DNA of 8,646 nt from Patescibacteria group bacterium (GCA_018900295.1 JAHIGH010000252.1:1-8646); one strand, 5' to 3'; shown: positions 1-5,921, counted from the first letter of the stretch. Notes: generated by a model from the letters alone, not told the origin. Made by a program: numbers and translations.

Positions 1-134
1 CCATATTGTAACGCAGAATAGCCGGTCAATTTGCCGTCACCGGCGACGACGCGGTGGCAGGGGATGGTTGGTATATGAGGATTGGTTTTCATGCACATCC
101 CGACAGCGCGGGCGGCTTTTGGGCTTCCTGTCAT
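1..134 (-). pseudogene. MGMT/Ogt-like alkyltransferase, C-terminal fragment, 5' truncated
   Basis: Read on the minus strand from the ATG at 134, this encodes 44 residues before leaving the window. It contains GSPKAARAVG, then a methionine-rich stretch, NPHIP, the IPCHRVV active-site motif with the alkyl-accepting cysteine, and DGKLTGYS. These are hallmarks of the DNA-binding/catalytic domain of O6-methylguanine-DNA methyltransferase and of the related small MGMT-like proteins. Family members have about 35 more residues upstream (the IP-x-G-x-V-x-TY region and part of the helix-turn-helix). Here an in-frame TGA at 144-146 lies three codons before the ATG, and the upstream DNA is the DUF5615 gene in another frame. 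The fragment is about 56% G+C, clearly richer than the AT-rich neighbour. The 5' half therefore seems lost, probably when the neighbouring module arrived. The catalytic cysteine survives but a working enzyme is unlikely. The 3' end lies outside the window. Confidence 0.75.
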
Positions 135-139
135 GGCAG

Positions 140-475
140 TCAGTCAAGTTCTAGAAACCCTGTTTTTTCATTGTCCAGAAAATTTTGTATCGCCTCATTT
201 TTCTTTTGAATAAGCTCAATAATTGTATTCGTTGCTGTATTGCCGGTATGTATACGAATGATTTTTGGCGGATAACCATAAAGAATATTTGTATCATTGA
301 AGTCACTATCCTGCGTTACAATATGGAAACCATGCTCTTTTGCATAGTTCCATATAGTTAAATCGTCTGCTTTGTCTAATTTAAGAAGGCATACATGGCT
401 ACTGTTGGGGAAAAGATGCCCTATTTCTTTAATAATTCTGTAGGACAAGTTTTGATCAAAGAGCAATTTATGCAT
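140..475 (-). CDS. DUF5615 PIN-like protein, probable toxin of a VapBC45-type pair
   Basis: The protein of 111 residues matches the DUF5615 (Mut7-C/PIN-like) pattern: LLFDQNLS at the N-terminus with D7 and N9, a KADD motif with D37/D38, IWNYAKEHGFHIVTQDSDF with acidic D56 and D58, then YGYPPKIIRIHTGN and a helical tail. Acidic residues at these places correspond to the metal-binding site of PIN-type ribonucleases. The family is usually paired with DUF433 proteins, as here. The ATG overlaps the end of the DUF433 gene by 8 nt, so translation is probably coupled. RNase toxin activity is inferred from the family. Partners of this kind are not always toxic. The gene ends in TGA only 5 bp before the start of the broken alkyltransferase fragment. 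A/T-rich composition contrasts with that fragment, consistent with acquisition as a module. Confidence 0.85.
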   Translation of the reverse strand: MHKLLFDQNLSYRIIKEIGHLFPNSSHVCLLKLDKADDLTIWNYAKEHGFHIVTQDSDFNDTNILYGYPPKIIRIHTGNTATNTIIELIQKKNEAIQNFLDNEKTGFLELD

Positions 476-686
476 AAAGGGACTTCTTCTCTTTATCCGC
501 GGCGAATTGAAGCGCTGCCTTGATGTCTTTTTCTGTTAATTCGGGAAAGTCCTTTAAAATCTCTTGAGTACTCATACCTGATGCAAGCCATTGCAAAACA
601 TCATAGACTGTAATACGCATGCCTCGAATCGTAGGCTGCCCTCCTCTTTTTCCCTTCTCAATTTTGATAATGTTTTTATAATCCAT
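468..686 (-). CDS. DUF433 antitoxin-like protein
   Basis: The protein of 72 residues has the typical DUF433 order: a short N-terminal strand, GGQPTIRGMRITVYDVLQWL, then LASGMSTQEILKDFPELTEKDIKAALQFAADKE in two helices forming a small helix-turn-helix-like domain. DUF433 proteins commonly precede a DUF5615 PIN-like gene and act as its antitoxin and DNA-binding autoregulator (family knowledge). The ATG at 686 is chosen because homology begins at that methionine and because a promoter with a -10 box at 697-702 lies just upstream. The open frame continues to an ATG at 782, but those 32 extra residues are not family-like and would have to be transcribed from upstream of this promoter. The stop overlaps the downstream DUF5615 start by 8 nt. 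Confidence 0.82.
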   Translation of the reverse strand: MDYKNIIKIEKGKRGGQPTIRGMRITVYDVLQWLASGMSTQEILKDFPELTEKDIKAALQFAADKEKKSLYA

Positions 687-692
687 AACTTC

Positions 693-707
693 AATGAGTG
701 TATCATT
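693..707. promoter_or_regulatory. Candidate operator of the toxin-antitoxin module
   Basis: The inverted repeat AATGA-N5-TCATT spans the -10 box of the DUF433-DUF5615 promoter. A palindrome at this place is where an autoregulating antitoxin would be expected to bind. The arms are only 5 bp, so chance occurrence cannot be excluded in AT-rich DNA. Confidence 0.35.
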
Positions 708-725
708 AAAAATTGCTAATTTCAA
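697..725 (-). promoter_or_regulatory. Promoter of the DUF433-DUF5615 operon
   Basis: On the minus strand there is TTGAAA (725-720), a 17-bp spacer, and TACACT (702-697) preceded by TGA, giving an extended -10 box. The predicted transcription start is near 690, only a few nucleotides before the ATG at 686. This supports the short form of the DUF433 protein and a nearly leaderless mRNA. Confidence 0.6.
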
Positions 726-812
726 TCGGAAGTTGAATTGCTTTGGCGATGCAATGAGGTTGTCGGACGGGTTATTGTGCATTGTTGAGAGCGCGTATGT
801 GAGAATTGGTTG

Positions 813-821
813 TGCTACAAT
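813..821 (+). promoter_or_regulatory. Extended -10 promoter of the response regulator gene
   Basis: TGC-TACAAT (TGn extended -10) lies 12 nt before the ATG at 834. No good -35 box sits at 16-18 bp. A second box, TATAAT at 825-830, is even closer to the start codon. Either box gives an extremely short or absent 5' leader. Confidence 0.45.
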
Positions 822-833
822 AAATATAATAAA

Positions 834-1235
834 ATGAACGGGGAAAAAATAATATTAGTAGAGGATGATCCTTTTCTTCATAAATTATACAAGGACGTGC
901 TGACTATCGCCGGGTACAATGTTGTATCTGCCAAGGATGGAGAAGAAGGATTAAATACGATAAAAAATAATGTCGATGCAAGTTTGATTTTGCTGGATTT
1001 AATGATGCCCAAATTAAACGGGATTGATGTCTTAAAAGAATTAAAAAAAGACCCTGCTACTAAAGACCTTTCTGTTATTGTGCTTACAAACCTAAAAGAG
1101 GGGGCTATCATACAAGAAGCCTTGAAATTAGGAGCCAATGCTTATCTATTGAAAGCAGATTATACACCGGCGCAAATTACTGATACGGTGAGGCAATACA
1201 TTGACCTGAGATATCACCTCAAAAAACAGGAATAA
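834..1235 (+). CDS. Standalone receiver-domain response regulator
   Basis: The protein of 133 residues consists of one CheY-like receiver domain and nothing else. Visible signature residues are the acidic pocket E10-D11-D12, the phospho-acceptor D55 in LLDLMMP, the switch threonine T85 in VIVLTN and the conserved K107 in YLLKAD. The C-terminus is a short basic and charged tail (LRYHLKKQE) with no DNA-binding output domain. The protein therefore probably signals by protein contact, as other single-domain regulators do. No histidine kinase is in the window. The ATG at 834 is preferred over an in-frame TTG at 810, which would add eight residues overlapping the promoter. obg follows after 17 bp but has its own -10 box. 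Confidence 0.9.
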   Translation: MNGEKIILVEDDPFLHKLYKDVLTIAGYNVVSAKDGEEGLNTIKNNVDASLILLDLMMPKLNGIDVLKELKKDPATKDLSVIVLTNLKEGAIIQEALKLGANAYLLKADYTPAQITDTVRQYIDLRYHLKKQE

Positions 1236-1237
1236 CA

Positions 1238-1246
1238 TGGTACAAT
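1238..1246 (+). promoter_or_regulatory. Extended -10 promoter of obg
   Basis: TGG-TACAAT lies in the 17-bp gap between the response regulator stop and the obg ATG at 1253. Only 6 nt separate the box from the start codon, so the start point would coincide with the ATG and give a leaderless mRNA. No convincing -35 box is visible. Confidence 0.5.
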
Positions 1247-1252
1247 ACAACT

Positions 1253-2224
1253 ATGTTGGTTGATGATGTTATTATTTCTGTCAAAGCCGGCGACGGGGGA
1301 AATGGCGCGGTTGCCTTTTTCCCAAATAAAGGCGGGCCGGCGGGAGGTAACGGCGGAAAGGGAGGCGATATTTACCTCATAGGCAGCTCAGATATCGAAG
1401 CCCTCTCCCAATTTAAATTTAAAAAAAGCTTACAAGCCCAAAATGGAGAAGGAGGTGGACGAAGCCATAAAGACGGACTCAAAGGTAAAGATTTATATAT
1501 CAAGGTTCCCGTAGGAACCAGAATCTCCGTCGATAATAGTAAATGGATATATGAAATACAAGACACAAAGACTCCATTTCTCCTGACAAAAGGAGGAATA
1601 GGCGGGCGGGGCAATGATGAATTCAAGTCTTCTACTAATCAGGCGCCGCGTATTGCTGAAAATGGGAAACCAGGCCAGGAAAAAATTGTTCATTTACAAT
1701 TGCGCCTCATTGCCAACATTGGTTTTATAGGTTTGCCAAACGCCGGCAAAAGCAGTTTGCTCGCCAGTCTTACCAATGCCTCTCCCAAAATTGCCGATTA
1801 TCCATTCACAACTCTTGAACCAAATCTCGGCGTAATACCTGAAAGTAAAATTATTCTAGCTGATATCCCGGGGCTTATCGAAGGCGCAAGCCGCGGCCGG
1901 GGACTTGGTATAAAATTTCTCAAACATATAGAAAAGACGCAATTACTTGCTCATTGTATAGACGTAACTATTGATAACCCAGTCGACGCTTATACTACAG
2001 TCAGAGCGGAATTTGAAAAATATAATCCCAAACTGCTTGAAAAAAAAGAAATTATAATCTTAACCAAAACAGATCTGATCGATAAAACCGAGCTTAAGAA
2101 AAAGATAAAATTACTTCAAAAAAGAAATAAGTCTGTAGAAACGGTTTCAATTCTCGATGATGAAAGCCTTAAGGAATTAAAATTGATATTTGAACAAGCT
2201 ATTCATAATATAACTCCGGATTAG
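1253..2224 (+). CDS. obg: Obg family GTPase (ribosome assembly)
   Basis: The protein of 323 residues has the two-domain Obg layout. Residues 1-155 form the glycine-rich Obg fold (AGDGGNG, GGPAGGNGGKGGD, a GGRGN run). The GTPase domain follows: P-loop GLPNAGKSS at 160-168, switch DYPFTTLEPNLG, G3 DIPG at 204-207 followed by LIEGASRGRGLG, and G4 TKTD at 271-274. The protein ends near 323 without the OCT or other C-terminal extension found in some bacteria. Obg binds the large ribosomal subunit precursor and links its assembly to nucleotide levels (family knowledge). The ATG at 1253 gives the usual MLVDDV-type N-terminus. Its last 26 bp overlap the convergent tsaD gene. Confidence 0.96.
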   Translation: MLVDDVIISVKAGDGGNGAVAFFPNKGGPAGGNGGKGGDIYLIGSSDIEALSQFKFKKSLQAQNGEGGGRSHKDGLKGKDLYIKVPVGTRISVDNSKWIYEIQDTKTPFLLTKGGIGGRGNDEFKSSTNQAPRIAENGKPGQEKIVHLQLRLIANIGFIGLPNAGKSSLLASLTNASPKIADYPFTTLEPNLGVIPESKIILADIPGLIEGASRGRGLGIKFLKHIEKTQLLAHCIDVTIDNPVDAYTTVRAEFEKYNPKLLEKKEIIILTKTDLIDKTELKKKIKLLQKRNKSVETVSILDDESLKELKLIFEQAIHNITPD

Positions 2225-3350
2225 CGCTCAACTTTCTCCAGTTAACCGGATTGTAGTTAAAATAAGAAGCGGCGGCGATCATCGCTGCGTTATCTGTGCA
2301 AAGATTTTTTGGCGGGAAAAATAATTTGGCTCCAATATTTTGCCTTTGCATTTCTGCTTGAAGCGTTTGTCGCAAGCTCTGATTTGAGCTGACTCCTCCT
2401 GATAAAACAATTGAGTTTACATGGAAGTCCCCGACCGCTTTTAAAGTTTTTTTAACTAACACATCAACTACAGCCGCTTGTGTGCCAGCCGCGATATCAT
2501 TGATAGTCTGCTCATCGAGCTTGGTGTCATTCTGAGGCTTAGCCGAAGAATTTCTCGCGCATGCGGGATTCTTTTGAAATAATGGATTCGACAAGCTCAC
2601 CGCATGGTTAAGAGACTCTTCACGTCGTTCAGGATGACGAAGTGCCAAAACTTCCCGCAGGACTGCTGTTTTTAAACCTGAAAAGGAAAAATCATAAGTT
2701 TCTATACCGGAAAGAGGCCTTGGAAAACGGAACCTTTTTGCATTTCCTCGTCTCGCTCTCTGCTCAATTACCGCTCCCGCCGGGTAAGAAAGTCCCAGTA
2801 ATCTTCCAATCTTATCAAAAGCTTCCCCCGCCGCGTCATCCCGTGTGCCCCCAAGTATACGAATACATCCATGCTTCTCTATATAAAGTAAATCCGTATG
2901 CCCTCCTGATGCAACTAAAGCAATCAACGGGAATTTCGGAAGAGATTTATTCGGATTTCGGATTTCGGATTTCGGATTTTCGCGAATGAAATTCGCGTAT
3001 ACATGCCCAAGCATATGATTTACAGGAATGAGGGGCTTTTGCCATGTAAATGAGAGAGTGCGGGCAGTCTCAAGACCTATCAACAGCGGCCCGATCAAGC
3101 CAGGGCCATAAGTCACCGCAATTGCGTCTATTGGAGGTTTTGCTGCCTTTTCAAGTGCTTCCCGGAGTACCGGAAGCATAAATTTCAATTGCGCCCGCGC
3201 AGCAACTTCGGGAATAATCCCGCCTGTTTTTGCGTGCATCGATAGTGAAGAAACAACAATATTTGCTTTTAAAATGACTTCGTTTCCTTTCCCTTCAACA
3301 ACAGCAACCGAAGTCTCATCGCAGGAAGTTTCGATACCTAAAATAATCAT
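2199..3350 (-). CDS. tsaD: tRNA N6-threonylcarbamoyladenosine synthase subunit TsaD, with internal repeat insertions
   Basis: TsaD transfers threonylcarbamoyl from TC-AMP to A37 of ANN-decoding tRNAs, together with TsaB and TsaE (family knowledge). Family motifs are MIILGIETSCDET at the N-terminus, the metal-binding H112-x3-H116 in NHMLGH, VASGGHTDL, GEAFDKIGRLLGL, FSFSGLKTA, LSGGVSSN, and a C-terminal CTDNAAMIA with the likely third metal ligand D353. The ATG at 3350 gives the canonical start; an in-frame TTG at 3377 is less likely. The protein has 383 residues, about 40 more than usual. Nearly all the excess is residues 238-275, an in-frame palindromic repeat with arms GTCATTCTGA/GTCATCCTGA. 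A smaller addition at 125-134 comes from a 7-bp tandem repeat. Both fall in loops between conserved motifs, so function may persist. The gene starts 13 bp after the DUF192 gene and is probably the last of a four-gene operon. Confidence 0.95.
   Translation of the reverse strand: MIILGIETSCDETSVAVVEGKGNEVILKANIVVSSLSMHAKTGGIIPEVAARAQLKFMLPVLREALEKAAKPPIDAIAVTYGPGLIGPLLIGLETARTLSFTWQKPLIPVNHMLGHVYANFIRENPKSEIRNPNKSLPKFPLIALVASGGHTDLLYIEKHGCIRILGGTRDDAAGEAFDKIGRLLGLSYPAGAVIEQRARRGNAKRFRFPRPLSGIETYDFSFSGLKTAVLREVLALRHPERREESLNHAVSLSNPLFQKNPACARNSSAKPQNDTKLDEQTINDIAAGTQAAVVDVLVKKTLKAVGDFHVNSIVLSGGVSSNQSLRQTLQAEMQRQNIGAKLFFPPKNLCTDNAAMIAAASYFNYNPVNWRKLSANPELYYE
2526..2638. repeat. 113-bp palindromic repeat inserted in frame in tsaD
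   Basis: The left edge reads GTCATTCTGAG and the right edge, reverse-complemented, reads GTCATCCTGAA. Similarity between the arms continues into GAAGAATTTCTC versus GAAGAGTCTCTT. An inner inverted pair is ATGCGG (2561-2566) and CCGCAT (2600-2605). On the tsaD strand it encodes about 38 residues, beginning HPERREESLN and ending SSAKPQND. These lie between the conserved SFSGLKTA and NDIAAGTQAAVVD blocks, where TsaD proteins normally have a short linker. The coded peptide resembles the HPERSEESL...AQDD type of translated dispersed repeat familiar from many environmental genomes (recollection, not searched). Confidence 0.8.
2950..2977. repeat. Four perfect tandem copies of TTCGGAT inside tsaD
   Basis: The 7-bp unit TTCGGAT occurs four times without error, followed by a partial unit. 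On the coding strand it reads as repeats of ATCCGAA and supplies about ten residues (125-134) in a loop just after the metal-binding HxxxH motif. Because 7 is not a multiple of 3, gain or loss of one unit would shift the reading frame. Confidence 0.95.
2981..2997. repeat. Perfect 7-bp inverted repeat beside the tandem array
   Basis: CGCGAAT-GAA-ATTCGCG is a perfect hairpin with a 3-nt loop. It lies inside the tsaD coding region, 3 bp from the TTCGGAT tandem copies. Its position suggests that hairpin and tandem array may belong to one inserted or expanding element. Confidence 0.7.
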
Positions 3351-3363
3351 AACTTTATACCTA

Positions 3364-3810
3364 TTATTTGATTTCAATAGAAACGGTCTCGCCTATTTTG
3401 ATATTATTTTTTGCAGACTCCCATGCGTTAATTTCCAGTACGCTGTCCGCGATGACATCCGAACCATATTGAGGAGGATTTGAATCTTCGGAAGCAGGAG
3501 GCAAATTCTCGTAAACAGCAACTACCTTATTATTTAATATAAATATTATGTCCAAAGGAAATTTCATCCCCTTCATCCAGAAAGAGCGATACGAAGGTTT
3601 GTCAAATAGAAAAAGCATCCCTGTGTCCCCGGGCAAACTTCCCCTTCCGCTTAAACCTTGTGTCTGTTCTTTTGAAGTTCTTGCGAGTTCTACCCGAAAA
3701 ACCGCGGAATTAATAGTGACTGTGGAAGTTGCAGGTTTATTAACTTGGAAAAAAACAATTATAATACTAATTAATAAAATAATTCCGATTAAAACGATTA
3801 TTTTTTTCAT
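3364..3810 (-). CDS. DUF192 family protein, N-terminally membrane-anchored
   Basis: The protein of 148 residues begins MKK and has one hydrophobic segment at about 4-22, most likely an uncleaved anchor or signal sequence. A complete DUF192 domain follows: VELARTSKEQTQGLSGR, then MLFLFD, SFWMKGMKFPLDIIFI and VLEINAW. DUF192 proteins are small extracytoplasmic proteins of unknown biochemical role, so only location and fold class can be given. The start codon shares one base with the upstream stop (TAATG), so it is almost certainly translated together with the nucleotidyltransferase gene. tsaD follows 13 bp later. Confidence 0.88.
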   Translation of the reverse strand: MKKIIVLIGIILLISIIIVFFQVNKPATSTVTINSAVFRVELARTSKEQTQGLSGRGSLPGDTGMLFLFDKPSYRSFWMKGMKFPLDIIFILNNKVVAVYENLPPASEDSNPPQYGSDVIADSVLEINAWESAKNNIKIGETVSIEIK

Positions 3811-4295
3811 TAAAGTTTTTTTCCCAGGAACTTAACCAACCGACTGGTAGATTGATCACTAATAAAATCGGTCGCCTCAATCATGCGACTATCAATAAGG
3901 GCAGCTTGCCGCTTTTTCTGTTTTTTATAGGGATCTCCTGATGTTATCGCGATTATGGCAGGTTTTATTTGAATTATCATACGATCATAATCTGTATCAG
4001 CCAAACGCGGAGGAAGCAAAATAACATAATCAACCGATTCAAGCGCACCCAGGATTTTCGCGCGATCCTCCTGGTTATTAATTGGCCTTTTTTTCCCTTT
4101 TAATTTTGTAATGCTTTCGTCCGACTCAAGAAAAACAAAAAGGCTGTCCCCGGCTGCTTTCGCCTTCTGGAGAAAAGTAATGTGTCCGATATGAAGAATA
4201 TCAAAACAACCACCAACCAGAACTATATGTTTCGTTTCTTTATGTAGTTTTTCTGCTATTTGTATAGCTTGTTGTACAGTAACGATTTTTTTCAT
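3810..4295 (-). CDS. HIGH-family nucleotidyltransferase (HldE C-terminal/RfaE2-like)
   Basis: The protein of 161 residues has the cytidylyl/adenylyltransferase fold signature GGCFDILHIGH (28-38), with HIGH at 35-38 for nucleotide binding. Then come LKGKKRPINNQEDRAKILGALESVDYV, very similar to the equivalent block of HldE/RfaE2 proteins, and a C-terminal STSRLVKFL segment similar to the ISTS/T motif that contacts the nucleotide. Such enzymes couple a sugar or alcohol phosphate to a nucleotide. The exact substrate cannot be read from the sequence. ADP-heptose, FAD and CDP-glycerol type reactions are all possible. No heptose kinase domain is attached. It overlaps the DUF192 gene by one base and follows the vanW-like gene after a 119-bp repeat-filled gap. 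Confidence 0.87.
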   Translation of the reverse strand: MKKIVTVQQAIQIAEKLHKETKHIVLVGGCFDILHIGHITFLQKAKAAGDSLFVFLESDESITKLKGKKRPINNQEDRAKILGALESVDYVILLPPRLADTDYDRMIIQIKPAIIAITSGDPYKKQKKRQAALIDSRMIEATDFISDQSTSRLVKFLGKKL

Positions 4296-4296
4296 A

Positions 4297-4412
4297 ACTC
4301 AAAACGCAAAAATCAAATCTCAAATCTACAACTCAAAATTCAAAAGTTTTTAATCTTATTAATTTTGCGCTTTGAACTGTGATTTTGCACTTTGCATTTT
4401 GATTTTTGAACT
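4297..4412. repeat. AT-rich inverted repeat built from 7-bp units, filling the gap after vanW
   Basis: Nearly the whole 119-bp gap between two minus-strand genes is one imperfect palindrome. The left arm (4297-4346) is a run of degenerate heptads: TCAAAAC, GCAAAAA, TCAAATC, TCAAATC, then TCAAAAT, TCAAAAG. The right arm (about 4361-4412) carries the complement type, for example TTTTGCG, TTTGCAT, TTTGATT, TTTGAAC. The central loop is about 14 bp, T-rich. As RNA it could form a long weak stem between vanW and the nucleotidyltransferase gene. No separate promoter is evident in it. Confidence 0.75.
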
Positions 4413-4414
4413 TT

Positions 4415-5827
4415 TTATTCCTTCGTTCCTCTCAAAAATATTGCTTGCCATGGCCGGTAATTAGAAGTAAATTTGTCGTTAAGTATCACCTTGCCATCCT
4501 TTTTTACGATTCTGGTAAAATATACACTCGCGCCATTGGCTGCAAAATCAACTTGACGCACCACTCCTTTAAAAAGCACCGGATCATCCTGATAAAGAGG
4601 AGGAGGAGCCGGGGTTTCTGATAGAATCACGGGCTGATTGATAATTACTTCCCTATTATCTTTGGTGCTATACAAATCGAAAGTCAGCCGCAAATTAATC
4701 GTATCTACGTAACTTTGAATAAGAACATGATTCCCCGTATCGTTTTTAAACTTCAAGTCAACACTTGGTGAATATACTGCCGCATCAATACCGGGACCGG
4801 AATCTTGTTCGTAATAACCAACTCTATAAGCGTGCGCGTTTCTTTCTATAATCGGCAATCCCGCGTTGAGTGCTGCACGAAAAAGAGTTGTTGATACCTG
4901 GCAAACCCCGCCACCGTCTCCGAGCACAGTCCTGCCATTTTCAATAACATATGCTTGTTTATATCCTGTGAAGCTCGAAACATCTCCAAGGGCTTTATTG
5001 AAAGAAAAAACATCTCCCGGAGGAATAAGAATACCGTTCAACCGGCCGGCGGCAAGGGAGATATTATAAATTCTGTTTTCAATTGAATGCTGAAAAAGCG
5101 ATGTTCCCTCGCCGATAAGTTCGCGAATTCCGAAAGAGTTGACATTGTCATTTGTCACTGCCGGTTTTACTATCACTATCGGAACTTTTCTTGTAATTCT
5201 CATCGGCTTATCAATTGTTACCAAGCTCATCATTTTGTCGTATACTTGCTTTTTTAATTTGGGCATGTCTACAGCTTGTCCGTTATGAGATAAAGAAAAT
5301 GCAGTAACACGGCCGTTCTCAAAGGTAAAGAGCGCGTTAACCGGTGGTATTTCTGTTTCCTTATTAAGTTGAGACAGGAGGCTGTCTAATTTATCAGGAG
5401 AATAATGAAAAGACGGGGGCAAATTAATTCCGCTAAAATAAGCGCTAAGAATATGATAAATATTGGATAATTGGTTATCCGACCGCCCAATGAGGAATCC
5501 CTGCTGCGCTAAGAGATCCTCATCGTAACCAAAATCAATTTGTTGTCCTGATATTGTCGCGCTAATAGTCGGCGCGCTAAATTCTATAGCGTGCTTACCT
5601 AGGGTTAGATTTTTTTGAGAAAAATAATTTTTGATATCACTTTGAGTTTTTCCACCAAAATCAATACCATCTACATAAATACCGGAATAGATAAGATTTT
5701 TGTGGCTTTTTTGATAAAATATCAAAAGAAAACTAACGAAAAAGAAGAGGCCAATAATAGCTCCCAAGCCAAACCAAAAAAAACCCTTTAATATTTTATT
5801 AAAAATTAATTTATGTTGCGATCCCAT
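4415..5827 (-). CDS. VanW family membrane-anchored cell-wall protein
   Basis: The protein of 470 residues has a short basic N-terminus, one transmembrane helix at about 15-38 and a large extracytoplasmic part. Residues about 75-235 fit the putative peptidoglycan-binding region commonly found before VanW domains. Residues about 248-388 are the VanW domain: AAGRLNGILIPPGDVFSFN, GDGGGVCQVSTTLFRAAL (303-320), NAHAYRVGYYEQDSGPGIDAAVY and DLKFKNDT. The tail from about 400 has a proline patch followed by a beta-rich segment. VanW proteins are associated with the envelope, but their reaction is not established, so none is claimed. The ATG at 5827 lies 10 nt from a TATAAT box. This is probably the first gene of a minus-strand operon running to tsaD. 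Confidence 0.93.
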   Translation of the reverse strand: MGSQHKLIFNKILKGFFWFGLGAIIGLFFFVSFLLIFYQKSHKNLIYSGIYVDGIDFGGKTQSDIKNYFSQKNLTLGKHAIEFSAPTISATISGQQIDFGYDEDLLAQQGFLIGRSDNQLSNIYHILSAYFSGINLPPSFHYSPDKLDSLLSQLNKETEIPPVNALFTFENGRVTAFSLSHNGQAVDMPKLKKQVYDKMMSLVTIDKPMRITRKVPIVIVKPAVTNDNVNSFGIRELIGEGTSLFQHSIENRIYNISLAAGRLNGILIPPGDVFSFNKALGDVSSFTGYKQAYVIENGRTVLGDGGGVCQVSTTLFRAALNAGLPIIERNAHAYRVGYYEQDSGPGIDAAVYSPSVDLKFKNDTGNHVLIQSYVDTINLRLTFDLYSTKDNREVIINQPVILSETPAPPPLYQDDPVLFKGVVRQVDFAANGASVYFTRIVKKDGKVILNDKFTSNYRPWQAIFLRGTKE

Positions 5828-5837
5828 TCCTTAAGGT

Positions 5838-5843
5838 ATTATA
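5838..5843 (-). promoter_or_regulatory. -10 box of the vanW-like gene
   Basis: On the minus strand TATAAT lies in GGTATATAATACC, 10 nt before the ATG at 5827, predicting a leader of only about 3 nt. No strong -35 box is visible at 16-18 bp. AAGGA directly touches the ATG, too close for a standard Shine-Dalgarno site. Confidence 0.5.
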
Positions 5844-5891
5844 TACCACTACGCTTTGAATTTACAGAATTTGTATATACCTCCGTAGCTT

Positions 5892-5921
5892 TGCCTCTTC
5901 GCCTTATAGGCTTCGAAGGCA
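5892..5921. repeat. Nested hairpin in the divergent intergenic region
   Basis: The outer arms TGCCT (5892-5896) and AGGCA (5917-5921) enclose a perfect inner hairpin GCCT-TAT-AGGC (5901-5911) and a TTCGAA palindrome (5912-5917). There is no T-run after it, so it does not look like a terminator for either direction. Confidence 0.45.

Noticed and set aside
140..146. Reading UGA as an amino acid (alternative CPR code) to restore the alkyltransferase frame
   Set aside because: The other long genes contain no in-frame TGA, DUF5615 ends naturally at TGA, and reading through 144-146 leads into DUF5615 DNA out of frame with no alkyltransferase similarity.
687..782. N-terminal extension of the DUF433 gene to the ATG at 782
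   Set aside because: The 32 extra residues do not resemble DUF433 proteins, and the promoter with its -10 at 697-702 lies inside this stretch; the ATG at 686 fits both family length and promoter.
783..833. Possible remnant of the missing alkyltransferase 5' half: minus-strand ILTY at 795-806 recalls the family's V-x-TY segment
   Set aside because: Only four residues match, no IP-x-G precedes them, there is no ATG, and the stretch overlaps the response regulator promoter. A translated search of 690-835 against MGMT proteins would decide it.
810..833. TTG start at 810 for the response regulator
   Set aside because: It adds eight atypical residues and overlaps the -10 boxes; receiver domains begin close to the ATG at 834.
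2642..2989. 115-residue plus-strand frame opposite tsaD
   Set aside because: It is the complement of conserved TsaD codons, and its end is formed by the TTCGGAT repeats (GFRISDFRE).
3351..3377. TTG start for TsaD at 3377
   Set aside because: The canonical TsaD N-terminus begins at the ATG at 3350, and the extension would run back into the end of the DUF192 gene.
4297..4412. CRISPR array or intrinsic terminator in the heptad repeat region
   Set aside because: Units are 7 bp with no unique spacers, so not CRISPR. The stem is AT-rich and imperfect, without a GC core followed by a T-run, so it is not a standard terminator.
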